Position numbers and translations under genes: made by a program. DNA of 64,000 nt from Ruminiclostridium herbifermentans. GTDB taxonomy: Bacteria > Bacillota > Clostridia > Acetivibrionales > DSM-1351. Every line of letters begins with the position of its first letter. Position 1 is the first letter of the stretch. The notes below the pieces were generated by a model. It saw only the letters and a list, made by a program, of their open reading frames with translations. It was not told the origin of the DNA and made no database searches. Shown piece after piece: positions 16,318-24,074 of this stretch. The stretch lies in the NCBI RefSeq assembly GCF_005473905.2, contig NZ_CP061336.1, positions 310,001 to 374,000 on the forward strand. Reading direction: 5' to 3'.

Positions 16318-17599
16318 TTTTTATTATTTGAACAAATTTAGAATCATCATTGTCAAATTGTATGATGTTAACTACATTTGAATATTTCCTGAGGATATTT
16401 TCTACAATTGCCAAACCATGACCTCTATCATTTCCTTTTGTAGAGTAGCCATCTTCTTTGATTTTACTCATAATAGGCTTAATACTACAACTATTCTTAA
16501 TTGTAAATTGTATATCAGTATCTGTTCCTAAAATAAACATTTCGATTATCTTATCATTACTATTTTGAGTAGCTTCAATTGCATTATCTAAATGTATTCC
16601 AATTATTTCACAAAGTTCTGATATCTTTATATTAGGGATTGACTCTACCACTCCAACTACTTGTAAATCAAATGTTATACCTAATTTATTAGCACTATTC
16701 ATTTTAGAGTATATAATTCCAAAAAGAGCAGCATTTTTAATATTATATATTGCTGTGGTTGTAAGCCCTTGAGCAGTACCTATAATCTCATCCAAATAGC
16801 CTGTAGCTTCAGTATACTTATTAGTATGAAGTAAAGTATTAATTACAGATAGATGATTTACTTGGTCGTGTTTAAAACGTCTTAGATCCTGTAGAGCATT
16901 ACCTAAAGATTCATTATAAAATTTTTGGTGTTGAAGGTCTATTTTTTGTTTCTCATTCTCATTTAAGGATAGAATATACCATATAGTAAACATACAAAAG
17001 ATTAATGCGATTACCAACATTATTATAAAATTTCTAATTTCAAATGAATTCTGAAAGAAATATATACCTATATAAATACAAAATATTAGAAAGACTAGGC
17101 ATACCATGTAATATATGGTTTTGTTTGAAATAGCAGTTTTTTTCTTGAATAGCAAAACAAGTGATACAAATATTCCTGCAACAGCATAAATTGCAAAATT
17201 AACAGCAATATATAAAGATATATTTGATGCTGTCTGAGTTATGGTTAATTTAAAGTTAAACAAACTAAAAATCAATATTGATATTGCGTTTCCAAAGCCA
17301 AGTCCAATACCCATAATGCAGAAAGAAAAAATGGATTCTAAATATGTAGTATTTAACGAATATTTTATAATTAAAGTACTTAACACAAATAGAAGAATAG
17401 TATCTGTTATTCTTAATATAAAATTACTGTTAATAATTTGAAATGTAGATGAAGATAATAACGTATTAGTTACAGAAAATATGGTTATAAAGAATAGTCT
17501 TCTCTTAGGAGTAACTTTCAAATCATATGCGTTATGAAGAAATAAATAAATAAGTAAAGCACTTAATGTAGTGAACACTATATTTGCAATTACAAACAT
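16301..17599 (-). CDS. agrC: AgrC-like sensor histidine kinase (GHKL)
   Basis: 432 residues. Start at 17599 (MFVIANIVF) because TTGGAGGAATTTCTT precedes it; the TTG at 17614 is part of that site. N-terminal half has about six membrane segments as in AgrC/ComD receptors. The cytoplasmic half has the H box DLRRFKHDQVNHLSVI, the N box IGIHLDNAIEATQNS and the G box DRGHGLAIVENILRKYS. It should bind the AgrD-derived peptide and phosphorylate AgrA. It overlaps the end of agrA by 10 bases, so the two are translationally coupled. Confidence 0.92.
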   Translation of the reverse strand: MFVIANIVFTTLSALLIYLFLHNAYDLKVTPKRRLFFITIFSVTNTLLSSSTFQIINSNFILRITDTILLFVLSTLIIKYSLNTTYLESIFSFCIMGIGLGFGNAISILIFSLFNFKLTITQTASNISLYIAVNFAIYAVAGIFVSLVLLFKKKTAISNKTIYYMVCLVFLIFCIYIGIYFFQNSFEIRNFIIMLVIALIFCMFTIWYILSLNENEKQKIDLQHQKFYNESLGNALQDLRRFKHDQVNHLSVINTLLHTNKYTEATGYLDEIIGTAQGLTTTAIYNIKNAALFGIIYSKMNSANKLGITFDLQVVGVVESIPNIKISELCEIIGIHLDNAIEATQNSNDKIIEMFILGTDTDIQFTIKNSCSIKPIMSKIKEDGYSTKGNDRGHGLAIVENILRKYSNVVNIIQFDNDDSKFVQIIKIKKGI

Positions 17600-18321
17600 A
17601 AGAAATTCCTCCAATTTTGTTGTGTTTTAAAATTATCATAATATTTGGGGCCAATATCGCAGTATTCCCCATTTGTTAATGTCAAAACTTTTCTTTTTTG
17701 ATCTAAACTAAATACGAATTCAACATTTACAAATGTTGAACGGTGGCATCGCTTAAAACGGGAGTCATTCATCCTGTTTACTAGTTGTTCTAATCCTTCA
17801 TATGTTGAATATATACTACTATTTGATTGTGTATAAACATTTGTTTTTGTTTGAACTCTCTCAATATGAGTTATGTCTTCAATGGGAATAAAAAATATTT
17901 CGTGGTTACATTTAATATCTATAATATTCCTCTTAGTAGTTTTATTTTCTTTTGAGAGATTTATTAAGGTTTTTTCAAGCATTGACCATCCTGGTTTTGG
18001 AATAAAGTTATATGCCTGTACTTCAAAAGCTTGCTGAATATATTCTAGGCAACCTGTCATAAAAATAATTTCGCAACTATACCCCAATTTTCTTAAATGC
18101 TTAGCTAGAGACATGCCATTTGTATTACTATTTAAATTAACATCAATAATGCATACATTAACTAACCCTTTTAATACTGTTGATATAAATTCATTTGGTG
18201 ATGATGTTACCAAGAGTATTTCACCATCAACATCATTTTTTTCAAACCAGCTTTTCGAGAATTTTTTTTCATATTCCCCAAGAACTCTTAGTTCATCATC
18301 TAATATTGCTAAATTAATCAT
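17590..18321 (-). CDS. agrA: AgrA-like response regulator (LytTR)
   Basis: 243 residues, minus strand. ATG at 18321 is chosen (MINLAILDDELRVLGE) with TTGGGGG as ribosome site. Receiver domain 1-125 with the acidic pair DD, phosphoryl Asp in CIIDVNLNSNTNGM, and the Lys in FIPKPGW. LytTR DNA-binding domain about 140-240 (IDIKCNHEIFFIPIEDITHIE ... FKRCHRSTFVNVEFVFSLDQ). AgrA regulators activate promoters with direct repeats; I could not identify such repeats before agrB. Known agr-bearing C. difficile phages were described with agrB/D/C, so a linked agrA is noteworthy (from memory). Confidence 0.92.
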   Translation of the reverse strand: MINLAILDDELRVLGEYEKKFSKSWFEKNDVDGEILLVTSSPNEFISTVLKGLVNVCIIDVNLNSNTNGMSLAKHLRKLGYSCEIIFMTGCLEYIQQAFEVQAYNFIPKPGWSMLEKTLINLSKENKTTKRNIIDIKCNHEIFFIPIEDITHIERVQTKTNVYTQSNSSIYSTYEGLEQLVNRMNDSRFKRCHRSTFVNVEFVFSLDQKRKVLTLTNGEYCDIGPKYYDNFKTQQNWRNFLCL

Positions 18322-18356
18322 TTTCAAATCCCCCAACACTAATAATTTCTAAGTAT

Positions 18357-18385
18357 ATGTTATTATTTTAAGCGATAATATGCAA
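18357..18385 (-). promoter_or_regulatory. agrAC promoter
   Basis: On the minus strand: -35 TTGCAT (18380-18385), -10 TAACAT (18357-18362), 17-base spacer. A half operator AGCGATA (18371-18377) lies in the spacer and a full operator (18394-18410) lies just upstream of the -35. The -10 is identical to that of the Cro-side promoter. Confidence 0.6.
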
Positions 18386-18393
18386 TGGTTAAA

Positions 18394-18410
18394 TATCGCT
18401 TATTACGATA
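18394..18410. promoter_or_regulatory. Repressor operator O1 at the agrAC promoter
   Basis: TATCGCTTATTACGATA matches the 17-bp palindrome TATCGC-N5-GCGATA with one mismatch. It begins 9 bases upstream of the agrAC -35 box, about 0.7 kb from the operators around the switch genes. Confidence 0.75.
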
Positions 18411-18618
18411 ATAAAGCGTGAGTATTTGAAATTTTGTCTAGATTGCTTCAAAATTCAACCAATTACATATTAAGTAAGAGTTATAATATGATTGTAACAA
18501 AATGATGATATATGGCACATATTGATATTAATTGGATTTAAATGTAATTATTTTACTATGGAATATAATACAATTAATAGTATAATGGAAATAAAAAAAG
18601 ACAATAAAGGATGGACTT

Positions 18619-18738
18619 ATGTTACATACTATTAGACTTGGTATAAATAATATACCTTTTATATCAATTAAAGGTATATTATTTATAAACTTAGATTATC
18701 CATGGAGCGATGATATATTTTCATTATTTATCATATGA
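18619..18738 (+). CDS. Small ORF (39 aa) with an internal hairpin
   Basis: ATG 18619 follows AAAGGATGG with a good spacing. The predicted product starts MLHTIRLGINNIPF and ends DIFSLFII; it has no recognisable family. It ends inside the 3' end of the convergent repressor gene (15-base overlap). Within it, 18642-18659 and 18670-18687 form an exact 18-bp inverted repeat. Several TATAAT-like boxes (for example in GAATATAATAC near 18562) lie upstream. It may be a genuine small peptide gene or only the sequence around the hairpin. Confidence 0.35.
   Translation: MLHTIRLGINNIPFISIKGILFINLDYPWSDDIFSLFII
18642..18687 (+). repeat. Perfect 18-bp inverted repeat, 10-base loop
   Basis: TATAAATAATATACCTTT (18642-18659) and AAAGGTATATTATTTATA (18670-18687). 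There is no T run after it on either strand. It may act as an RNA hairpin controlling the small ORF, or as a terminator-like barrier between the repressor gene and the agr leader. Confidence 0.8.
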
Positions 18739-19074
18739 AGAAAATGCATCAAGTATTTTTTTAACCACCTCAGGTGGTATGTTTTTATCTTTAAATTCTT
18801 TGGCTAGTGCTATATATTCAATGCCGATTTCTTGTAACTCAGATGAAATATCAGTAGTTATACTATAATTCATATCTTCATATTCTTCTTTAAAGAGGAA
18901 CGACAATGTTATTCCTAAAGCAGAGCAAATACTTTCAATAGTAGATATTCCACATGATTTGCCATTTTCTATTTCACTGAGAAAGTTTTGAGATATATTA
19001 GCCCTCTTAGATACTTCTTTCTGAGAAAGCTGCTTTTCTTTTCTTATTTTTTTAATCTGTTCACCAATTTTCAT
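18724..19074 (-). CDS. XRE-family phage repressor (CI-like)
   Basis: 116 residues, minus strand. HTH domain 1-65: IGEQIKKIRKEKQLSQKEVSKRANISQNFLSEIENGKSCG. The C-terminal 50 residues are helical and acidic, probably for dimerisation; there is no LexA/CI-type Ser-Lys protease domain, so induction does not use self-cleavage. It is divergent from the Cro-like gene with operators O2-O4 between them, the classic lysogeny switch. O2 lies 17 bases upstream of its start. It is the natural candidate for binding O1 at agrAC. Confidence 0.87.
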   Translation of the reverse strand: MKIGEQIKKIRKEKQLSQKEVSKRANISQNFLSEIENGKSCGISTIESICSALGITLSFLFKEEYEDMNYSITTDISSELQEIGIEYIALAKEFKDKNIPPEVVKKILDAFSSYDK

Positions 19075-19090
19075 AGCGTATAACCTCTAG

Positions 19091-19107
19091 TATCGCTAAA
19101 AGCGATA
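19091..19107. promoter_or_regulatory. Operator O2
   Basis: TATCGCTAAAAGCGATA, a perfect 17-bp palindrome (7-bp arms), just upstream of the repressor start codon. Confidence 0.85.
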
Positions 19108-19183
19108 AAATAAATTTGAAATAATTAGTATGATAAAGAAAAAGTTACTAAAATAAAGGATTATCAGTACATTTATTTGCCAA

Positions 19184-19200
19184 TATTGCATATAGCGATA
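19184..19200. promoter_or_regulatory. Operator O3
   Basis: TATTGCATATAGCGATA; one mismatch from TATCGC-N5-GCGATA. It lies upstream of the -35 box of the Cro-side promoter. Confidence 0.8.
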
Positions 19201-19208
19201 CTTATTGT

Positions 19209-19237
19209 TTGAAAATAATCGCATATTGCGATAACAT
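19209..19237 (+). promoter_or_regulatory. Cro-side early promoter with operator O4
   Basis: TTGAAA (19209-19214), 17-base spacer, TAACAT (19232-19237). Operator O4, AATCGCATATTGCGATA (19217-19233), fills the spacer, so bound repressor would block polymerase directly. Confidence 0.75.
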
Positions 19238-19267
19238 TAAATCATCAAACGTAAAGGAGACGATTTA

Positions 19268-19489
19268 ATGTTAAAACTAAACTTAAAACAAATCCGCAAA
19301 AGAAAAAGACTAACTCAATCACAATTTGCAGAAATGTTAGGAATTTCACAAAATTATCTCTGCGAACTGGAAAACGGAAAGAGTTTCCCAAGCGGAGATA
19401 AGCTAGAACAACTATCACTAAAATTAAACATCCCTGTATCCAAATTAATAAAAAACAATTTAGATGAATCTAATGAAATTATAGCATAA
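19268..19489 (+). CDS. Cro-like XRE regulator
   Basis: 73 residues, a single HTH domain: LKQIRKRKRLTQSQFAEMLGISQNYLCELENGKSFPSGDKLEQLSLKL. Ribosome site AAAGGAGA precedes ATG 19268. First gene of the rightward early operon; divergent from the repressor. A fifth operator follows it at 19490. Confidence 0.87.
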   Translation: MLKLNLKQIRKRKRLTQSQFAEMLGISQNYLCELENGKSFPSGDKLEQLSLKLNIPVSKLIKNNLDESNEIIA

Positions 19490-19506
19490 TATCGTCAAAA
19501 CCGATA
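19490..19506. promoter_or_regulatory. Operator O5
   Basis: TATCGTCAAAACCGATA, about two mismatches from consensus, directly after the Cro-like gene. It could support looping or control of the following gene. Confidence 0.55.
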
Positions 19507-19584
19507 TATCTTTATCAAAATTCCAGATTTGATTATTAAAAATATAAAAAAGTAAGTTTTGTTTATCAAAAGGAGGGATAGTAA

Positions 19585-19770
19585 TTGAAAAATGATGAAC
19601 TACCAATGTTACTGACACCTAAAGATGTAAAGGAATATCTTGATATATCCCATGATCAAGTTTATAGGCTATTTAGAAGTAAAAAGTTTCCTGCAGAACG
19701 GTCAGGTAAAGGGAAATACATAATCCCAAAGCCAAGATTTCTAAAATGGCTTGGAGTTGAAAATAATTAA
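19585..19770 (+). CDS. Helix-turn-helix (excisionase/MerR-like) protein
   Basis: 61 residues, TTG start behind AGGAGGG. The pattern MLLTPKDVKEYLDISHDQVYRLFRSKKFPAERSGKGKYIIPKPRFLKWL is the winged-helix fold of the helix_turn_helix_17/excisionase family. It could be the Xis that assists integrase, or an early regulator; its location in the early operon rather than beside int leaves this open. Confidence 0.72.
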   Translation: MKNDELPMLLTPKDVKEYLDISHDQVYRLFRSKKFPAERSGKGKYIIPKPRFLKWLGVENN

Positions 19771-19798
19771 AAAATTAAAATTTAAGGAGGATTTATTT

Positions 19799-20050
19799 AT
19801 GACTAGAAAAGCAACAGGAGTAGTTAGAAAAGTAGATGACTTAGGAAGAGTAGTATTGCCAATTGAGCTTCGTAGAACGTTTGGAATTGAGGAGAAGGAC
19901 GCTTTAGAAATTTATGTTGATGAAGAAACAATTATTTTGAAGAAATACGAGCCTGCATGTATCTTCTGCAATGAAGCAAAAAACGTTGAAGCATACAAGG
20001 GAAAGAATATCTGCTGTAACTGCATAAGTGAATTAAAGAGGGGAAGTTAA
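19799..20050 (+). CDS. AbrB-like transcription regulator with Cys knuckle
   Basis: 83 residues; ATG 19799 behind AAGGAGG. The N-terminal 50 residues (GVVRKVDDLGRVVLPIELRRTFGIEEKDALEIYVDEETIILKKY) are a swapped-hairpin AbrB domain, very near to host AbrB. The C-terminal CIFCNEAKNVEAYKGKNICCNCISEL adds two CxxC pairs, as in clostridial AbrB proteins. AbrB-type factors control transition-state genes; a phage copy could alter host sporulation (inference). Confidence 0.85.
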   Translation: MTRKATGVVRKVDDLGRVVLPIELRRTFGIEEKDALEIYVDEETIILKKYEPACIFCNEAKNVEAYKGKNICCNCISELKRGS

Positions 20051-20054
20051 CAGA

Positions 20055-20252
20055 ATGGACAAGCAAACAGCACTAAAAAATCTCGCTGAAAAACTTATCG
20101 AATACAAAGAAACTAAAAGTGATGGCGGGAAGAGCCTAAGCTACGGAATTTATCTAGGTATGCTACTTGCATACAGCCAGTGTGGTGTGATTAGTCACGA
20201 AGAATTCGAAATTTATAGTAAGAAAATAGCTAATACAATTTATCAAAATTAA
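20055..20252 (+). CDS. Small hypothetical phage protein
   Basis: 65 residues, helical (KNLAEKLIEYKETKSDGGKSLSYGIYLGMLLAYSQCG). It follows the AbrB-like gene after 4 bases, within the early operon. No family recognised. Confidence 0.6.
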   Translation: MDKQTALKNLAEKLIEYKETKSDGGKSLSYGIYLGMLLAYSQCGVISHEEFEIYSKKIANTIYQN

Positions 20253-20285
20253 ATCTGCAAATATACAAAAGCGGGAGGGAGGACA

Positions 20286-20621
20286 ATGGAAGAAAACTGG
20301 TGCTGTCTAGCAATTAGTATTTTAACGGACTGTACGCCGGAGCAAGCTGTAGTGATTTTTGAATTTGGAAATAATCGCAAAAAGAAGCCTGCAATAAAAT
20401 TAAGCAAAGAAGATTTTGAAGGGATAAGAGAACATAAAAACAACGGATTATCGTGGAAGTACATAGGTGAGTTATTTGGGCTGAGTGAAAGCGGAGTGCT
20501 TAAAAGATTTAAGAAATACGAAGCGGATTGCGAAAGGCAAAGGCAGCAAGCTAATAAAAAAATTAGTGCTGTAGCAGAAAGGGATGATTCATATGCCAGA
20601 ACTACGCCAAAAAGAAATTAA
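20286..20621 (+). CDS. Phage protein with C-terminal HTH
   Basis: 111 residues; ribosome site GGGAGGGAGG. Residues about 40-78 (KLSKEDFEGIREHKNNGLSWKYIGELFGLSESGVLKRFKKY) look like a homeodomain-like HTH. The last part is basic. Probably an early regulator; function unknown. Confidence 0.62.
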   Translation: MEENWCCLAISILTDCTPEQAVVIFEFGNNRKKKPAIKLSKEDFEGIREHKNNGLSWKYIGELFGLSESGVLKRFKKYEADCERQRQQANKKISAVAERDDSYARTTPKRN

Positions 20622-20784
20622 ATATCGGAATTGTAGTTATTTCTATAGTGCATATTTAGAGCATGGTATTTTGGTTAACAGCGGGTATAATTGCAGGCAT
20701 CCTGAGCAGGAGGAAATAGTCACAGAAGAGGGACAAAAGATAGGTAGTTGTTATGATTGGAGCTGCCCTTTGTGTATTAAGTAG
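20593..20784 (+). CDS. Cys-rich small phage protein
   Basis: 63 residues, overlapping the previous gene by 29 bases; ATG 20593 is preceded by AGAAAGGG. Cys at YRNCSYF, NCRHPEQ, SCYDW and SCPLCIK suggest a metal site. Such small Cys-rich proteins are common in clostridial phage early regions. Function unknown. Confidence 0.62.
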   Translation: MPELRQKEIKYRNCSYFYSAYLEHGILVNSGYNCRHPEQEEIVTEEGQKIGSCYDWSCPLCIK

Positions 20785-20840
20785 GAGAGGAAATTCAAAA
20801 TCTTGAATTGCTAGGCAACTATGAGGAAGGAGTAAAAAGT

Positions 20841-22187
20841 ATGTTACAAAACATTGATATAAATAAGCTGAGAAATCACCCAAAAAATCCACGAAAAGAA
20901 CTTGGGGATTTGACGGAGCTTGCAGAAAGTATTAAAACTAGGGGAGTTTTACAAAACTTGACGGTAGTGCCTTGGTTCTGCTTTGATACAGGTGTCGGAG
21001 CAGATGACCCAAAGGTACAAGAGGAAATGGGGTATTTCGTTGTAATTGGGAATAGACGTCTTGCAGCTGCAAAACTTGCAGGGCTAACAGAATTACCTTG
21101 TATAGTATCAGATATGGATTACAAGACACAGTTAGCAACAATGCTGCTTGAAAATATGCAACGTAGCGATTTAAATATATACGAGCAGGCGCAAGGTTTT
21201 CAAATGATGCTCGACCTTGGAGAGTCAATAAACAACATATCAGAAAAGACCGGATTCTCAGAATCAACAGTAAGGCGAAGAGTAAAGTTACTAGAACTTG
21301 ATAGCGATAAATTAAAAAAATCAGTAGAGCGTGGTGCTTCACTTCTAGACTACATGGAACTAGATAAGATTCATGATATATCACTAAGAAACAGTGTATT
21401 AGACAAAATAGGTACACCTAATTTTAAATGGGAGCTGCAGAGTGCTATCGAAAAAGAAAAAAAGGAAAAACAGAGGACATTTATTATTTCTGAGCTTCAG
21501 AAATTTGCAAAAAAGACAGAAGATACAGCAGATCTTATCACTATAAAAAACTACTTCCCATCTGAATACGATCAGAAAATTGAAGTACCCGACGATGCTC
21601 AAGACACAGAATACTTCTACTATGAAACTGGTTGGGGAGCAATTCAACTATGCAGAAGACAAGATGAAATTAATGAGAGAGACAATGAAGATGACGAAGC
21701 GCAAAGAATGCGACAAGACAGAGAAAAAAAGCTAGTTGAATTAAGAGAACTGACACATCAAGCTTATAATCTAAGACTTAGCTTTGCAAAACAAATAACT
21801 AGCACTAAGGCTAAAAAAAATATTAGAACAATAGTTGAGTACTTACTACGTAAAGGAACAGCCGAATATTTTGATTTTGGCATTGATCTTAATTCTATAA
21901 AAGAATATTTCAATATAGAGGTTGATGGAGATGATGAAGAGGAATTAAAATATGACGACATAGCAGATGATATTGCAAAACAGCCGGAACTTAGTTTATT
22001 TGCGATGGTATATCTATCACTTGAATCAACTCAAAACCGCTATTATAACTGGAATGGAGAATATGAAAATGATGAAGATTCAAACTTAGTCTATGATTTT
22101 TTAACAAAGCTAGGATATGAAATGTCAGAAGAGGAAAAAGCACTTCGAGACGGAACGCATAAACTATTTTCAAATAGCGAGTGTTGA
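20841..22187 (+). CDS. ParB/Srx-fold phage protein
   Basis: 448 residues, ATG 20841 behind GGAAGGAG. Residues 1-105 are a ParB nuclease-like domain (NPRKELGDLTELAESIKTRG...VIGNRRLAAAKLAG), 115-185 a ParB-type HTH (YEQAQGFQMMLDLGESINNISEKTGFSESTVRRRVKLLELD). The remainder is long, acidic and unique. No ParA partner is encoded nearby, so plasmid-like partition is unlikely. ParB-fold CTPase/nuclease-like proteins occur in phage early regions and beside PAPS-reductase-family genes (IbrB/IbrA pairs); the PAPS-family gene at 26302 is 4 kb downstream. Confidence 0.8.
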   Translation: MLQNIDINKLRNHPKNPRKELGDLTELAESIKTRGVLQNLTVVPWFCFDTGVGADDPKVQEEMGYFVVIGNRRLAAAKLAGLTELPCIVSDMDYKTQLATMLLENMQRSDLNIYEQAQGFQMMLDLGESINNISEKTGFSESTVRRRVKLLELDSDKLKKSVERGASLLDYMELDKIHDISLRNSVLDKIGTPNFKWELQSAIEKEKKEKQRTFIISELQKFAKKTEDTADLITIKNYFPSEYDQKIEVPDDAQDTEYFYYETGWGAIQLCRRQDEINERDNEDDEAQRMRQDREKKLVELRELTHQAYNLRLSFAKQITSTKAKKNIRTIVEYLLRKGTAEYFDFGIDLNSIKEYFNIEVDGDDEEELKYDDIADDIAKQPELSLFAMVYLSLESTQNRYYNWNGEYENDEDSNLVYDFLTKLGYEMSEEEKALRDGTHKLFSNSEC

Positions 22188-22197
22188 GGGAATAGCA

Positions 22198-23136
22198 ATG
22201 GGATGCAAAAAAAACTGGACTCAGAGTGAAATAGAACTGCTTCGTGACTTATGGGGTTCAAAAACAATTCCTCAGATAGCTAAAATCATGGGTAGAAGTC
22301 AAAACGCCATAACAGTAAAATCCAAAAGGATTGGGCTTGGTGCTTTCAAAGATCATAGTGAATATATACCGGCGCTCCAAGTATCAAAACTTTTAGGAAT
22401 AGACATACACACTATCACAGACTACTGGATTCCCAGACTAGGTCTTCCATTCAAACATATAGCTCCAAGAGGTAAAAAAGAGTTTACTTACATCAGAATA
22501 TCGTCACTCATTACCTGGCTTAAAAATAATCCTGATAGATGGGATAGCCGTAGAGTAGAATTATATGCTTTTGGAAGTGAGCCAGAATGGCTAAAACAAA
22601 AGAGAAAAAATGATTCTGCTAATAAGCCTAAAGGTTGCATTAAGTGGACACCGCAAGAAGATGCAAAGCTTATTTATCTATATCGACAAGGAGAAAAGAT
22701 AAAGGATATTGCTGATAAATTAGGTAGGTCACTTTCAGGAGTAGAACACAGAGTAGCTCGGCTGGATGTTTGGGGTTCGGGTGCTTACATTGGCAACAAT
22801 CGTCAAAATGAACGGAAAAAGAATAGAAGAGCTTTTGAACACAAAGCACTTGAAGCTAGGTTAATTGCAACATTGAAGACAAGATTTAATCAGCTTAACT
22901 GGGATGGATTTTGGCAGAAAGATATATGTATGAAATGGAATCCAGTCAAGGGCTGTACTTCTGGAGAAATAAACTGTGACGAATGTAGCAGCTTTATAAG
23001 AATGAAGCCACAATACTGTAAGCGTTGCGGAGGTACATTTTATAGCAGACAGATTCAAGACATTTGCGATTTATGCAAAAAAGCTAGGAAGAAACAATAT
23101 CAGAAAAAATGGGCTGTATTAAACAAGAGGACATAA
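22198..23136 (+). CDS. Phage DNA-binding protein with two SANT/Myb-like repeats
   Basis: 312 residues; ATG 22198 behind TTGAGGG. Two Myb/GcrA-like segments: WTQSEIELLRDLWGSKTIPQIAKIMGRSQNAITVKSKRIGL (about 7-47) and WTPQEDAKLIYLYRQGEKIKDIADKLGRSLSGVEHRVARL (about 150-190). The C-terminus has Cys clusters (CSSF, CKRCGGTFYSR, CDLCKKARKK) typical of a zinc ribbon. Likely an early or middle gene regulator; not identified. Confidence 0.65.
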   Translation: MGCKKNWTQSEIELLRDLWGSKTIPQIAKIMGRSQNAITVKSKRIGLGAFKDHSEYIPALQVSKLLGIDIHTITDYWIPRLGLPFKHIAPRGKKEFTYIRISSLITWLKNNPDRWDSRRVELYAFGSEPEWLKQKRKNDSANKPKGCIKWTPQEDAKLIYLYRQGEKIKDIADKLGRSLSGVEHRVARLDVWGSGAYIGNNRQNERKKNRRAFEHKALEARLIATLKTRFNQLNWDGFWQKDICMKWNPVKGCTSGEINCDECSSFIRMKPQYCKRCGGTFYSRQIQDICDLCKKARKKQYQKKWAVLNKRT

Positions 23137-23162
23137 AACAAAATTATGAAAGGAGAAAAGCT

Positions 23163-23585
23163 ATGAAGAAAGTTATATCTTTTGGCAGTTGCCGATTCTG
23201 CGGACAAAACAGCCTGCATGATAAGGAAGATTTTGAAACAATAGAACAGGCTAATGAATGTGCAACGCTTCATTGTAATTGTGCTGAAGCTACAAAGTAT
23301 CAGTTTCAAAAGAAAGCGGAAGAGAATAGGCGACAAGCAATAAAGCGAGCAGAGGAGCAAATAGAAAATTTATTTGGTGGTGGCTCAGCTTCATATGGAT
23401 TGCTACCAGTAGAGAACATTATAAAAGAGCTTATTTTAAACTCAGCAATAATGATTTATGACGGCTTATTAAAAGATGTATCAGTTAATATTACTTCTTG
23501 TCTAAAAGTGAAAATTTCTAAATCAACAAAAGGGAAGTTAACTTTTATGAGGTCAGATGCAGCGGTATTTAAACAGGAGGTATAG
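23163..23585 (+). CDS. Cys-rich hypothetical phage protein
   Basis: 140 residues; ATG 23163 behind GAAAGGAGAAAAG. Starts with SFGSCRFCGQNS and has CATLHCNCAEA, giving a probable zinc site, then a Glu/Arg-rich coiled-coil (EENRRQAIKRAEEQIENL) and a small C-terminal domain. Known only as a phage family. Confidence 0.6.
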   Translation: MKKVISFGSCRFCGQNSLHDKEDFETIEQANECATLHCNCAEATKYQFQKKAEENRRQAIKRAEEQIENLFGGGSASYGLLPVENIIKELILNSAIMIYDGLLKDVSVNITSCLKVKISKSTKGKLTFMRSDAAVFKQEV

Positions 23586-23587
23586 CA

Positions 23588-23827
23588 ATGAGATTATTAA
23601 ATAAGGTTATGCCTTTGTTTAATACAGGTACTGATTTATCCTCTATGCTAGATCATACGTATATAGCCTATTTTGCAATATGTAATGATTGCGGGAAGAC
23701 GTGGAATATAAGCAGGTATAAAAAAGTTACAAAGAGAGGCTATATTTGCCCATATTGTACAAGTGAAAGACAAAGGGAGAGGAAAAACCGCTATGTTAAA
23801 AGGTCGGTAGGTGAGCTACATAAATGA
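23588..23827 (+). CDS. Small zinc-ribbon phage protein
   Basis: 79 residues with ICNDCGKTWNISRYKKVTKRGYICPYC, two CxxC knuckles. Ribosome site ACAGGAGG. Two bases after the previous gene. Function unknown. Confidence 0.6.
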   Translation: MRLLNKVMPLFNTGTDLSSMLDHTYIAYFAICNDCGKTWNISRYKKVTKRGYICPYCTSERQRERKNRYVKRSVGELHK

Positions 23828-23845
23828 TAAAGAAAACAGAAAAAA

Positions 23846-23881
23846 ACGCCTTGTATGCTATTCCAGTAGTACACAAGGCGT
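23846..23881 (+). repeat. Hairpin upstream of the Rep-like gene, possible origin
   Basis: ACGCCTTGT (23846-23854) and ACAAGGCGT (23873-23881), 9 exact pairs with an 18-base loop and no T run. It is in the only sizeable gap of the early operon (23828-24074), just before an HUH Rep-like gene. An HUH nicking origin often has such a stem-loop. GGCGTTTACGGGCTCG near 23963 is another GC-rich stretch. Confidence 0.45.
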
Positions 23882-24074
23882 AACCTTAAATTTGACTAAT
23901 TGCCAAACAAATACAATAACAGTATAGCATACTTAACGGCATAAGTCAAAGTCAACGCTGATAGGCGTTTACGGGCTCGTAATAGGTATTAACTTAACAA
24001 CCATAAACAAGAAATTACCATTATTAGTTAATTAATATGACACAAAAATTATTAACATAAAGGGGGTTAAATAT

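Noticed and set aside
20938-21417. Minus-strand 159-codon ORF inside the ParB-like gene
   Set aside because: Shadow of the rightward gene; Leu/Tyr-rich composition and no ribosome site.
23846-23881. Hairpin as a rho-independent terminator
   Set aside because: The loop is 18 bases and there is no T run on either side.
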